DNA of 64,000 nt from Siphonodentalium dalli (GCA_032622095.1 CP136061.1:265516077-265580076), one strand, 5' to 3'; positions 1-10,908 are shown, counted from the stretch's first letter. Numbers and translations are program-made. Notes: generated by a model not told the origin, from the sequence alone.

Positions 1-241
1 ATATATGCAACAAATGGATGAATTTGAGCAATGGATTAGTGTAAAATACACTCGTGTGCTCTATGAACGATGCAAAGAACATCTTAATTATAATGGAAAT
101 GAATAAATGGCTCGAGTCATAAACTCATTTCCATTATAATTACCATGTTGTTTGCATCTTTCATAAAGCACATGAGTGTATTTTTCACTAATCCATGGCT
201 CAAATTCATTCATTTGTTGCATATATTCTGTTGAGTATAAA
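1..241. repeat. Long inverted repeat of an ORF-like element (arms 1-102 and 125-241)
   Basis: The + strand of 1-102 and the - strand of 125-241 are two diverged copies of the same sequence facing each other across a ~22-bp loop with CTCGAG. Differences include GGATG versus GAATG and CGATGC versus AGATGC. Both arms translate into closely related peptides beginning MQQM(D/N)EFE(Q/P)WIS. The left arm is cut by the window start; in copy 2 it begins at about 19041, immediately after the 31-bp satellite. This is an imperfect palindrome able to form a hairpin, made from a repeated element rather than a classic MITE. Confidence 0.85.
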
Positions 242-435
242 ATGAGATGGTCATATAAATGGCAGAATTTAGTGTACAGTACCCTTTTAAGTGTGGCAAA
301 ATAAACATATTCTCCTCTTGCTTTCTTATATGTATTATACCAATAACATGATTTTTGTTTATTAACGGTCCCACGGGAATGATTAACACTATCTATACTA
401 AATGGATTCTCCCACTCAGTTATAAAAGTGTACAT
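88..435 (-). other. 115-codon open frame of a repeated, ORF-preserving element
   Basis: An open frame of 115 codons starts at an ATG (435) and reads FITEWENPFS near its N-terminus and LYSTEYMQQMNEFEPWIS further on. I do not recognise the product and see no signal peptide, membrane segment or catalytic motif. Related copies lie on the + strand at 1-102, at ~12189-12310 (reading YSTEYMQQINEFEPWIS) and near 13250 (reading FITEWENPLS). All keep the frame over the shared part, which hints at descent from a coding exon or transposon gene. No intron signal or upstream exon was found. It could equally be a young non-coding repeat with a fortuitous open frame. Confidence 0.35.
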
Positions 436-1243
436 TAGAATGATCTATTATTGATTTGGAGGCGGTTTCAGGAAAGATAAGCACACAACTGATAACAAAA
501 GTAAAGGAGTACTATTTATTGCAGGAAAACGTTCACATAATAAGTTCAACAAATGAACTATTAAAGGTTGTTTGTTGAACTTAATAACCTAGAATTTCCT
601 ACAGGATAACTACTCGTAATGAGTAATGTTTTTAGTATAGAATAGGATAACAGCCTGAGGGATGCTATTAGGCCCGAGGACTGTTAATCGTTCCTGTCAG
701 GCCGTTAATAAACCATGACGCCCGACAAAATCAAGTTATTACTAGTATTACCACTCCATCCTCGCATGATCACGTGATCAGTGACTTAACCAGAAGCAGA
801 CACCAGGCATTAATGAAAATAAGGTTCATTAATAACTGCCTCTCGCTAACGGTCAACTTCACCTCAAAATTAAGGAATCTTACCGTGCGTGTAAAATACA
901 ATTAATCTACTAGAAAACGCCATTTGAAGTGATAATATAAATATAAATTATCACTAACAGTGATGATCATACTAACTTTCTGTTTTTTTTCCAACAGTAG
1001 CACAATACCAGTAGCAATATCAACACAGTGCCCACAGCCACGGGGACAGCTATCTCTATCTGGAATCAACAAAACATAATTTCAGCATACATTATTTGAT
1101 AGGTCAATTGATGCCACGTTGGATCAATTGATGACAAACAAGATTCCGTTCAATAATTGATGATTTGCTGTCTAAACCACAGGTAACTGACACAAAATTT
1201 ATCATAACACTAAAAAGTACCTATGTATAAGACAAGGTATTTG
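242..1243. other. Non-coding AT-rich stretch with one diverged satellite-like monomer
   Basis: Apart from the upstream part of the 88-435 open frame, no gene is visible. Positions 603-646 read GGATAACTACTCG, then AATGAGTAAT and TTTAGTATAGAA, a gapped single copy of the 45-bp satellite monomer that forms the arrays at 35642-53372. The rest is unique or unrecognised sequence. The same applies to 19295-20295 in copy 2 (monomer at ~19655-19698). Confidence 0.6.
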
Positions 1244-1244
1244 A

Positions 1245-2214
1245 ATCGGCTAACCTCGGAGATTAACCAGTTTAAACTGGTTAGAAGTCAGGTCTATCTT
1301 AAAGCGACCCGACATGCAGTTTTCACATCGGCAGCGAACGCTGAGAGGCTGAAACTACAAACCATCCAACAGAATGATTGCATGAAAATTGCAAATCCTA
1401 CAATCCCACATGACGTGGCAAAAACTATTTACACATGGAATACATGTTAACAGAATGATTGCATGAAATTTGCAAATCCAACAAAACCACATGACGTGGC
1501 CCAAACTATATACACATGGAATACATGTTAACAGACATATAAAATGTCAACTTATCTAATTAAATCGCCTGTCCCCTGACGAGTAGTCGGCGAATAAAAA
1601 TTGACACGAAACACTAGCTTACAGTGACTTTCCAAATTTATAGCATATAGTGTCGGGCACCTTGGAACATACGCTACCGCCAGTCATTGGCTTTCGGTTG
1701 GATGTACATACACCTTCTTATATACAAAAATCGGCTAACCTCGGAGATTAACCAGTTTAAACTGGTTAGAAGTCAGGTCTATCTTAAAGCGACCCGACAT
1801 GCAGTTTTCACATCGGCAGCGAACGCTGAGAGGCTGAAACTACAAACCATCCAACAGAATGATTGCATGAAAATTGCAAATCCTACAATCCCACATGACG
1901 TGGCAAAAACTATTTACACATGGAATACATGTTAACAGAATGATTGCATGAAATTTGCAAATCCAACAAAACCACATGACGTGGCCCAAACTATATACAC
2001 ATGGAATACATGTTAACAGACATATAAAATGTCAACTTATCTAATTAAATCGCCTGTCCCCTGACGAGTAGTCGGCGAATAAAAATTGACACGAAACACT
2101 AGCTTACAGTGACTTTCCAAATTTATAGCATATAGTGTCGGGCACCTTGGAACATACGCTACCGCCAGTCATTGGCTTTCGGTTGGATGTACATACACCT
2201 TCTTATATACAAAA
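1245..2214. repeat. 485-bp direct tandem repeat, two units
   Basis: The sequence beginning TCGGCTAACCTCGGAG at 1246 recurs at 1731 with the same order to about 2214, giving a period of 485 bp and near identity. Each unit contains a nested ~82-bp direct repeat (ACAGAATGATTGCATGAAA and ACATGGAATACATGTTAA, at ~1370 and ~1450 in unit one). It also has a short palindrome, AACCAGTTTAAACTGGTT. Short open frames in each unit are identical by duplication and are not taken as genes. Confidence 0.85.
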
Positions 2215-2254
2215 CTCTTTGAATTGAGAATTTCCACATGTCCGTGAAATGGAC

Positions 2255-2935
2255 ATGTAGATTGAACAAGACTCTGTCCGGTCACGCAGCAGTCCATTGC
2301 AGAATTGCAATGATAAAATATAAATGTAGAATAAACGTATTCCTATAATAATTCCCTACATTTTGATATACAGTAATGCCCAAAGTAATTGACCACTTAA
2401 CCACAGCAGAATTATGGGTAAATTTTCAGGATTTAGTTGGAAATATGGCTTGTTGCCATTCACTCGCCGAGAGCTTTCCGATGAATGGCAACAAGCCATA
2501 TTTCCGACTAAATCCTGAAAATTTACCCATAATTCTGCTGTGGTTAAGAAGTCGATTACTTAGAGCATTACTGTAGAATGAATGTATTCCTATAATAATT
2601 CCCTACATTTTGATATATGGATTAACCATGTTTGGTGTTAGCAACAGTGGCGATATCTTCCCTGAAACCATCAAGACGTCAAAACAAAACAAAATGGTCG
2701 AACAAGACTCTGTCCAGACTCATAGCATTATACTGGATCAAGTTTTTTTTTTGTTGCCAGTTTCCGATGGTTTCGTAGGAGATATCTCCACAAACACTAG
2801 CTGTAAATGGTTGATCCATATATCAAATTAAAGGGAACTATTCCAGGAATGTGATGGCCATATCAATATGTTATTTTTACTAATATTATTGCCACTATGG
2901 TCTGCTGCGTGACCGGACAGTCTTGTTCGACCACT
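2255..2935. repeat. Inverted ~32-bp arms flanking a 620-bp segment
   Basis: TTGAACAAGACTCTGTCCGG and CACGCAGCAG at 2255-2290 recur in reverse complement at about 2900-2935 (CTGCTGCGTGACCGGACAG). A third partial copy of the GAACAAGACTCTGTCC core lies near 2700. The arms may be the ends of an older element that now contains the mariner-like MITE. No target duplication is obvious. The same structure recurs at ~21307-21987. Confidence 0.55.
2369..2575. mobile_element. Mariner-like fold-back MITE (TA-flanked)
   Basis: A nearly perfect ~95-bp inverted repeat ends in CAGTAATGC / GCATTACTG and is bounded by TA on both sides. The arms include CCACAGCAGAATTATGGGTA and ATATGGCTTGTTGCCATTC, and the loop is only a few bases around CTCGCCGAGAGC. 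TA target duplication with CAGT-type ends is the hallmark of Tc1/mariner elements. No transposase is present, so it is non-autonomous. It is the first of a family with members near 8200, 11833 and 15340. Confidence 0.85.
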
Positions 2936-2976
2936 TTTTTGTCTGGTCTTCAGTGATGTCCGATGCTTCCATGGAA

Positions 2977-4780
2977 GCGTGGGCGTGGCACTTTTTGGTA
3001 CACTTTTTGGTACAGTGTGCGCTAAAAGTGGGTGTCACTTTTTGGTACACTTTTTGGTACAATTTTTGGTGCGTGCGCTGAAAGTGGGCGTGGCACTTTT
3101 TGGTACACTTTTTGGTACAGTTTGCGCTGAAAGTGGGCGTGGCACTTTTTGGTACAGCGTACGCTAAAAGTGGGTGTGTCACTTTTTGGTACACTTTTTG
3201 GCACAGCGTGCGCTGAAAGTGGGCGTGGCACTTTTTGGTACGCTTTTTTGTACACTTTTTGGTACAGTGTGCGCTGAAAGTGGGCGTGGCACTTTTTGGT
3301 ACGCTTTTTGGTACAGCGTACGCTAAAAGTGGGCGTGGCACTTTTTGGTACACTTTTTGGTACAGTGTGCGCTAAAAGTGGGCGTGACACTTTTTGGTAA
3401 ACTTTTTGGAACAGTGTGCGATAAAAGTGGGCGTGGCACTTTTTGGTACACTTTTTGGTACAGTGTGCTCTGAAAGTGGGCCTGGCACTTTTTTGTACAC
3501 TTTTTGGTACAGTATGCGCTGAAAGTGGGCGTGGCACTTTTTGGTACACTTTTTGGTACACTTTTTGGTACACTTTTTGGTACAGTGTGCGCTAAATGTG
3601 GGCGTGTCACTTTTTGGTACACTTTTTGGTACAGCGTACGCTAAAAGTGGGCGTGGCACTTTTTGGTACAGTGTGCGCTGAAAGTGGGCGTGGCACTTTT
3701 TGGTACACTTTTTGGTACAGTGTGCGCTAAAAGTGGGAGTGACACTTTTTGGTAAACTTTTTGGAACAGTGTGCGATAAAAGTGGGCGTGGCACTTTTTG
3801 GTACACTTTTTGGTAAACTTTTTGGTACAGTGTGCGCTGAAAGTGGGCGTGGCATTTTTTGGTACACTTTTTGGTACAGTGTGCGCTGAAAGTGGGCGTG
3901 ACACTTTTTGGTAAACTTTTTGGAACAGTGTGCGATAAAAGTGGGCGTGGCACTTTTTGGTACACTTTTTGGTAAACTTTTTGGTACAGTGTGCGCTGAA
4001 AGTGGGCGTGGCATTTTTTGGTACACTTTTTGGTACAGTGTGCGCTGAAAGTGGGCGTGGCACTTTTTGGTGCAGTGTGCGCTGAAAGTGGGCGTGGCAC
4101 TTTTTGGTACACTTTTTGGTACAGTGTGCGCTGAAAGTGGGCGTGGCACTTCTTGGTACACTTTTTGGTACAGTGTGCGCTGAAAGTGGGCGTGGCACTT
4201 TTTGGTACAGAGTGCGCTGAAAGTGGGCGTTGCACTTTTTGGTACACGTTTTGGTACAGTGTGCGCTGAAAGTGGGCGTGGCACTTTTTGGTACACTTTT
4301 TGGAACAGTGTGCGCACTTTTTGGTACAGTTTGCGCTAAAAGTGGGCGTGGCACTTTTTTGGTACACTTTTTTGTACACGTTTTGGTACAGTGTGCGCTA
4401 AATGTGGGCGTAAAAGTGCCACGCCCACTTTTAACGCAGATTGTACCAAAAAGTGACACGCTGACTTTTGACGCACACTGTACCAAAAAGTGCCACGCGC
4501 ACTTTTAACACACACTGTACCAAAAGTGTGATGTACCAAAAAGTGCCACGCACACTTTTAACGCACACTGTACTAAAATGTGTACTAAAAAGTGCCACGC
4601 CCACTTTTAACGCACAATGTACCAAAAAGTGCCACGCCCACTTTTATCGCACGTTGTACCAAAAGTGCCACGCCCACATTTGATGCACACTGTACCAAAA
4701 AGTTCCACGCCCACTTTTACCGCACATTGTACCAAAAAGTGCCACGCCCACTGTACCAAAAAGTGCCACGCTGACTTTTG
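2977..4780. repeat. 49-bp minisatellite with 12-bp subrepeats, orientation switch near 4412
   Basis: Units read GTGGGCGTGGC, then one to four copies of ACTTTTTGGTAC, then AGTGTGCGCTGAAA, so the usual 49-bp unit varies by multiples of 12. From 2977 to about 4411 all units face one way; from 4412 to 4780 shorter units (~36 bp) face the other way, making the locus a large imperfect palindrome. Both strands give long artificial open frames rich in TKKC/HAHF-type repeats because most units keep a compatible frame. No promoter, splice signal or start context supports expression. Confidence 0.93.
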
Positions 4781-5385
4781 TTTTCGTCCGCTAACATACT
4801 ATAACAAAAATATCTTAGTGATGCAGCACTCAAATACAGCCATTTTCCAAAAGTCTGAACCCACCCGCACGCTATCTCTCCGTTGGCCGGGTTAGTTTGA
4901 GAGTACAGCGGTCAAAGTTTGCGCATCTACACTGCATAGTCCGAGCGAAGCGAGGCGCTGAAAAAACATTTTTGTCGTCCGCCAACATACGATACAAAAA
5001 ATAGCTTGGTGATGCCGCACTCAAATACAGCCATTTACGGAGGAATTTTCCAAAAGTCTGAACCCATCCGCACGCTATCTCTCCGTTGGCCGGGTTACTT
5101 TGAGAGTACAGCGGCAAAGTTTGCACATCTTCATTACATAGTCCCAGCGAAGCGAGGCGTTGAAAAAATTAGTTTTTTGTCGTCCGCCGACATACGATAC
5201 AAAAAAATAGCTTGGTGATGCCGCACTCAAATACAGCCATTTACGGAGGAATTTTCCAAAAGTCTGAACCCATCCGCACGCTATCTCTCCGTTGGTCGGG
5301 TTACTTTGGGAGTCAAAGTTTGCGCATCTTCACTACGCAGTCCGAGCGAAGAGAGGCGCTGAAAAATGTTTTTTTGTCATTGCCC
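4781..5385. repeat. Three ~191-205-bp tandem repeats embedded in the minisatellite
   Basis: Each unit starts with CGTCCGC(C/T)(A/G)ACATAC (4785, 4976, 5181). It continues through CACTCAAATACAGCCATTT, TCTGAACCCA and CGCACGCTATCTCTCCGTTG to a GAGCGAAGCGAGGCGCTGAAAA end. Minisatellite monomers of the same orientation flank the block on both sides, so the block was probably inserted into or amplified within that array. Its copy 2 is 23845-24449. Confidence 0.85.
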
Positions 5386-5520
5386 ACTTTGGAAACGCCC
5401 ACTTATTACGCACACTGTACCAAAAAGTGCCACGCTCACTTATAACGCATAATGTACAAAATGTGCCTCGCCCAGTTATAGCGCACAATGTATCAAAAAG
5501 TGCCACTTATAACCCACTTA
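5386..5520. repeat. Residual inverted-orientation minisatellite monomers
   Basis: Degenerate monomers (GCCCACTT, CGCACACTGTACC, AAAAAGTGCCACG) continue the minus-oriented part of the 49-bp minisatellite beyond the embedded 200-bp repeats. The copy-2 counterpart is 24450-24584. Confidence 0.75.
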
Positions 5521-5789
5521 TAATTTTCTAATTGGATGACGTTTACAATAACCAATTTATTAGAAAAGCAGAATGATGACAAAACTGAAATCAATTTAAA
5601 AATCAATTGCTTCCGTTCGACCCTATGTTTTACCTATGGACTGTAGTTTAGATAAACTTGAGAGTCCAACTATTTTTTCCCTCATTTAAATACGAGTAAA
5701 GCAGTTTATTAACCAAGGTATACATGCAACGCATTTGACGTGACGTTGCATGAGGATAAACAATTTACATAACAAGTAACTATTACTGC

Positions 5790-5812
5790 GGGGGGGGGGG
5801 GGGGGGGGGGGG
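5790..5812. repeat. Poly-G tract, 23 bases
   Basis: A pure run of 23 G. The same site in copy 2 (24854-24868) has 15 G. Such runs are prone to both biological slippage and sequencing error. Confidence 0.95.
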
Positions 5813-5900
5813 TCAGTAATATACCGGAACTCAATTTAATAATTGCTGACACATAAGTACAAGTAAATTCCCCATATTTAGCCGTCAACATCATTATAGA

Positions 5901-6155
5901 GAGCTCCGTTAGCGCAATCGGTAAAGTGAAATAACCCTTCTGACAGACAATTGCTCTACGAACGACCAGGTGCGCGCCGTCAGTTCGAATCCCGGTGGAT
6001 CGAACAAAATCGCAAAACTGGCTGAGTGTGCCTGTCTGAGTCAGATAGTGTGCCTGGATGGATACTTCAAGAAACGACTCTCCCTAACGGCGCGTGTTAG
6101 ACTTTCTTGTGTTATCCCTGGTACTCTGTACCAAATAAAATCAATCAATCAAATC
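5901..6155 (+). mobile_element. tRNA-derived SINE
   Basis: The 5' part resembles a tRNA. An A-box-like GTTAGCGCAATCGGT lies at about 5908-5922, and a B-box GTTCGAATCCC at 5983-5993. Roughly 150 bp of non-tRNA body follow, and the element ends in the short tandem tail AAATCAATCAATCAAAT. Internal RNA polymerase III promoters and a simple-repeat tail are typical of SINEs mobilised by a LINE partner. The distance between boxes is about 60 bp, longer than in most tRNAs, because of an inserted AT-rich stretch. No clear target duplication is visible, so the exact ends are estimates. Confidence 0.75.
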
Positions 6156-6728
6156 GCGTTCGTTTGATGATGATATTATGAGGCAATATAGATCAATTTG
6201 TTCCCGTTCCAATATCCTCATGAATTTTTTTACAAGTGCTCATTTGATGTAAAACGCCATCTTTTTCATCGTATATTTCATCATTATATTGTTGTACTTT
6301 GCAGCTGCACTTTGTGGGAAAATTTCACCCATAATTGTATGTTATAACAATGCCTATAGGAAGTTTATGGCATATGAATGGAGATGTAGCGCAAGTGGGA
6401 TGTACGCCAGGAATGTTGTGAGCTCTGTTCCTATGTTGATAAGAAAGAATCTTATCTTTTCAAACATTGGAAAGACATTCTGTATTACATATAATTGATA
6501 TTTCTATCATATGGGCCATTGAGCCTGAATTAAATAAACTATATAATATACATGAAATATTTTGTTTTTAACTGCATGCACCATTTTGGCCATCATCTCG
6601 GTTGATTGACGTATGACATGTGTTTCCAAATAGGTGTTTCTAGGTCGTTTGGCGTTTAAACGATTATTCCATCGATCAGAGCATACACGACTTGCTGGAA
6701 ATTTTTCAGCCCCGAAATCGGTCTTTGA
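6156..6728. other. No gene seen
   Basis: AT-rich sequence without splice-bounded open frames or recognisable repeats. A short frame near 6289-6498 has no support. The same holds for 25212-25784 in copy 2. Confidence 0.5.
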
Positions 6729-7101
6729 CCCTTTACCCAACAGAACGGCCATGTGCCAATGCATTCTCTTATATATGCGAGTCGACCATAGGTCGCCTCG
6801 CATATATAAGAGAATGCATTGGCTTAACACATTAAAAATTATAAAATTGTTAAAGAATGTAAGAAAAAATGGTAAAAAGTGTTAGGCCAATGCATTCTCT
6901 TATATATGCGAGGCGACCTATGGTCGACTCGCATATATAAGAGAATGCATTGGCACATGGCATAACTGTAACTATCACAATGTGTCAATGAGCCGGTTCC
7001 AATGATAACATATTTGTATGGTTCTATTGAGACAGACCGAAGATATTTTAGGCTGTTGAAGCTTTATTTGGCCGGTTTTGGCCGGTTTGTTGGGTAAAGG
7101 G
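6729..7101. mobile_element. piggyBac-like MITE with two 67-bp hairpins
   Basis: The ends are CCCTTTACCCAACA and TGTTGGGTAAAGGG. The right flank is TTAA (7102-7105) and the left flank a mutated TTGA; the copy at 54106-54486 has TTAA on both sides, the signature of piggyBac transposition. Inside are two perfect-looking 67-bp palindromes, 6756-6822 and 6887-6953, each starting CCAATGCATTCTCTTATATA. The second is the reverse complement of the first, so the whole element can form nested cruciforms. No transposase is encoded. Confidence 0.85.
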
Positions 7102-7105
7102 TTAA

Positions 7106-8534
7106 GTATCTAAACAGAACGCTGCAATTTTAGGTGCTAAAAAGTCACGCTGGTGTCTGGAGCCACTGTTTCGCAGAAATCGCTACTACTTCATACTGGT
7201 GGGGTCAAGGTCACCTGGAACAATATTTTTCAAAACTCAAAGACATCCTCTAAAAATCCACAAATACATAACTAACCTTCTTTCAATAAACATACCACAC
7301 CCATGGTGACAGAAAACACTGGTATTCTATTCTAAGAAATTTACCCCTACTGATCATTCGAAACTCTCGAGTGTCACCTAAATATCCGGTTCAAATACGG
7401 AACGTGAATACAATCGAAACGAAAAGATATATATAGTGATCTTCATAGAAAGTCTAGAATTATTTATTCTGCCGTATCTGAATAAGTATTATGTACCTCA
7501 ATACATGCTAGCCATAAAAACTTCAAATATTAAACCAGCTTACACATCACCAATACTCACCATATTTCTTTCCGGTTTGCGTTCCCGAAATTGTAAATCT
7601 CAAAATTGTTTACCGTTTACCTTTTCGAATTGATAAAATACCGAAATATTTTAACACATTAGATTTAATAAACTTGGGGTTTGGGCAGCTTGTGGTGACA
7701 ATATACCTGGTAGTTATCGTTGCCTAGTGTCTGTTTTTGAATACCAACACATGCACCATTGTATGTCTATCATATTCGATGTTTGAAACATAACTAATTT
7801 CTGTTTTCTAGTTTCCTATTTTCGTGTTATCATTTGACAGCTTTGGTAAAATTTGAATCGTAATCAAATGGTTCAACGCGGGTCTCTTTTCCAGATGCGG
7901 CTATGCCCGAGAATCAAAAAACTTTTTTATTTTGGCCTAAATTGGATTATTTTTATGGCGAAATAGTTTTCGTTAGTTTATCGCCGACAGATGCGTCCCA
8001 ATTCGAGTAGTAAATATTTACAATTTAGCGTAGTTCAGACGATTTTTTCTATGGTGTGGTACGGTACGGTCGATTTGCTTGAGATTTTCGGTGATGTTTG
8101 TAGAATGCTACATTCCTCCAGTTGGCACAGCACCTGAATAATAATTTATCAGTTCTATGCATCCGAATAAGTACATAATATGTCTTTAAGGAGTCAATTA
8201 CTTAGGGCATTACTGTAGGTAGATACCCATACACTATATAAAATTGTTAGGAAGAGATAGACCATCATTAAGTAATATTTGAAGTTGATTTAATCGTTTA
8301 CTCAGGTTGGTACGATGTTGTGAATCTATCATCGCTGTTATGTTTATTGTTAGCTTGTATAGTGTGTCTCTTATTTTTTTTTCATCTAAATTGTCCCATT
8401 TATTGTATATAACAGACAGTATTGTATATATTGGTGTCTCTTTGTCTTGTGATGGTGAATAAACATGTTCACAAATGTAAATGTATCTTATTTGTTTCCA
8501 GGCTTATTTTGCCGAATTCTATTTCATCCTAAGT
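7106..8534. other. Non-coding stretch with dispersed repeat remnants
   Basis: No gene is visible. About 7890-8135 matches, in inverted orientation, 12640-12855 (shared strings include GATTTGCTTGAGATTTTCG and AGTAAATATTTACAATT). Positions 8186-8217 (TAAGGAGTCAATTACTTAGGG, ending CATTACTGTA) are a one-armed remnant of the mariner-like MITE. The copy-2 equivalents are 26162-27590, ~26946-27191 and 27242-27273. Confidence 0.6.
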
Positions 8535-8538
8535 TTAA

Positions 8539-8764
8539 CCCTTTGGGTGCCAGGTCGATTTTTGTATCAACCCATATACCCTGTGCCAATGCATTCTCTT
8601 ATATATGTGAGTCAACCATAGGTCGCCTCGCATATATAAGAGAATGCATTGGCCTAACAATATTTTTTTTTTTTTTACAATTTTAATAATTTATTCTTAT
8701 ATTCTTTAACAGACTTATTTTGTAGGTTTAGGGCCGATGAGATCGGCCCCTGGCACTCGAAGGG
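8539..8764. mobile_element. Second piggyBac-like MITE family, sharing the 67-bp hairpin
   Basis: TTAA at 8535-8538 and 8765-8768 bounds ends that read CCCTTTGGGTGCCAGG and CCTGGCACTCGAAGGG. These differ from the 6729 family after the first five bases. Inside, 8586-8652 is the same 67-bp palindrome (CCAATGCATTCTCTTATATA through its complement) with a few changes, so two families with different termini carry one hairpin module. No coding capacity. Confidence 0.85.
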
Positions 8765-8768
8765 TTAA

Positions 8769-10324
8769 CCCAACTCCAGGTACATCACCACCACAATCAG
8801 GCTTGAGAATAAGGTGCCTGTCATATGCAGAATGAGGTCCCCAATTGAGGTCTAGTGTCCGATAGTACATAAAATAGTAGATAGAGTTTGATGTGTTCCC
8901 GGATCTGGGATAATCTTCCATTCCCCATTGTTTGTATTGATGGGGTTAATTGTATAGTGGTAAGCACGATTGTACAGGAGAGATATATAATACGATGAAT
9001 ACGAGCGTACACACATAATTAACAAGATCATACCTTAATTGCTAATGACTGGTTTTCATATCCACAACGAAGATGATTACTTGAGATATACATCAATTTA
9101 TCACATAATTTGCCCATAAAAGCAGTTTCATAATTATCGGTAAGACACACGTTTAATATCATCGCATGCGATGACGTCACGCCGCTCTTCAAATGACTTG
9201 CGATCGCTGCATTTTGTGATTGTTGTTTTCGATGAATTGTTCGCGTTGCTTCGCGTTTATTTGATCATGTGATAAAAGGTATCTCATACTCGTCCTATTT
9301 TATGCGTAATTTATCAACCTCGTCCACTAAATTCTATTTGAGCCTCGGTAAACCTCGGCTCGAATCGAATTTAGTCAACTCGGTTGATAAATTCCGTATA
9401 AAATAGAAACTCATGTGAGATCCTCTATGCGAGGGGGGAAATGATTTTTTGGCAATATATGTCAGAACTGGGTGTCAGGGAATAACTAAGTCAAACACAA
9501 TGTAAATTGAATTCTTTTACTGTAAATAAAATAATCAGGCAGTGTTAGAGAAAGAAAGTGTATGAAGTAGAGTATAAAATGTATAATTTATGAAGCATGT
9601 CATAAGTAAACAATCATACAGGTCACACTATACCTTATCTGAGTCATCTCTAAACTGTATGGATCACAGATAATGTCTACATATTTCAGAATATCTTGTT
9701 TAACTCGTCTTCTGGGAAAGTATCTTTAGTCTCAATTTAACATTGTTTTTAGTTACTTCTGCTCAGTTTCTATATCCCCAAATTTGCAGAAGATTAATAT
9801 GCATAATCCTATGGGAGACTCGCATATATCAGAGTATGCACTGGCACAGGGTTTTCACAAACTTTCAGGAAGCTCCAGTCATGAAAGGGTTACGCCAGGG
9901 ATTTCCTCAAGAAAACAGACAGTGACTGACTTAAAACATATTTTGATCAGCTTTATCCATAGGTGGTTAGTATTCCAATGAAATAAGTAGACATTGAACT
10001 TGTACATCTGACCTGTATTATCACATGAAAAACACAATTTATACAACAGAAATAATATAAACATCTTAAAATATAGAAATGAAACTGTAGAAACAAAACA
10101 TAGAAACAGAAAAAAATTCCTGGATATTACTTCACTCAGGAAACCTAATTTTGTATGTGAACACAAGTATTATTGGAGACATTATTCTTAGAGATTCACT
10201 GTCCGATTCAAGGGTCCCCAGTATCATCTAGTTACATCAGTATTACATCGAACGCTGCTTCAGTGATCAAAATTAGTTTATTAACAATAAATATTCACAA
10301 CAATACCACAGGTATCATAGTTTA
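8769..10324. other. Non-coding stretch with a fold-back repeat and hairpin relics
   Basis: No gene is supported. About 9276-9424 forms an imperfect palindrome: GTATCTCATACTCG, CTATTTTATGCG and ATTTATCAACC are echoed as TTGATAAATTCCG, TATAAAATAG and CTCATGTGAGATCC. Around 9800-9850 lies a degenerate relic of the 67-bp hairpin (GACTCGCATATATCAGAG). The string CTTCTGGGAAAGTATCTTTAGTCTC near 9710 belongs to a dispersed repeat also seen near 11090, 14970 and 34155. Copy 2 is 27825-29380. Confidence 0.55.
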
Positions 10325-10710
10325 TAAAAAAAGGGGCATAACTCTGCCAAAAATGGTCGGACAGAACCCAAGTTCGAACTTGACCTGTGTTTTGGTGGGA
10401 GAAAGTAATATACCAAATTTGGATTCATTCCGATAAACTATACTAAAGTTATCATCCGGACAACAAATTTCAAGGATTTTCTAAGTAAAAAAACGTCAAA
10501 TAAGGGGCATAACTCCGGTGAAAATTGGCGGGCGGAACCCAAATTCGAACTTGAACTTACTTTTCGGCTAATAAACCCACATACCAAATTTTATTGAAAT
10601 CGGTTCACTCTAACTAAAGTTATCATCCGGACAACAGGTTAACGGACGCCCGCCCGGACGGACAGACCAATACTATAATACGGCCTTTTTTTCAAAAGGG
10701 CGTATAAAAA
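10325..10710. repeat. Dispersed repeat with two internal ~170-bp units
   Basis: Two diverged units begin AAGGGGCATAACTC (10331, 10502) and run through GAACCCAA.TTCGAACTTGA and AAAGTTATCATCCGGACAAC. The block ends with CGCCCGGACGGACAGACC and a closing AAAAGGGCGTATAAAAA. Repeats of this look are common in bivalve and other lophotrochozoan non-coding DNA from general knowledge; I cannot assign the class. Copy 2 is 29381-29766. Confidence 0.65.
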
Positions 10711-10908
10711 TTACTACTTTGAACAAGGTTATTCTCCTTTTATATTTGATCACCCTACCGGAGTGTTTCACATCACTTTAATATAACAACACAAAGTTCA
10801 GTACTTCAGATCACAATATTACAGAACATTCTATACATAAATTGTTTGAGATGACATTACTTGTAACAGATAGCTCGTGTTCAAGTCTGCATATAGTGTG
10901 TCTGTCAT

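Noticed and set aside
2376-2576. 66-codon open frame
   Set aside because: It lies wholly inside the mariner-like hairpin MITE.
3372-4486. Cys/Lys/His-rich repeat proteins (TKKC, HAHF) on both strands, like a zinc-binding or antimicrobial repeat
   Set aside because: All are translations of the 49-bp minisatellite in several frames at once, overlapping on both strands; no signal for expression.
5901-5997. A genuine tRNA gene
   Set aside because: Box A and B resemble a tRNA but the interval is too long, no acceptor stem closes, and a SINE body and tail follow.
6507-6830. 107-codon minus-strand open frame
   Set aside because: It crosses the end and hairpin of a piggyBac-like MITE; its sequence is repeated in the opposite strand of the same hairpin.
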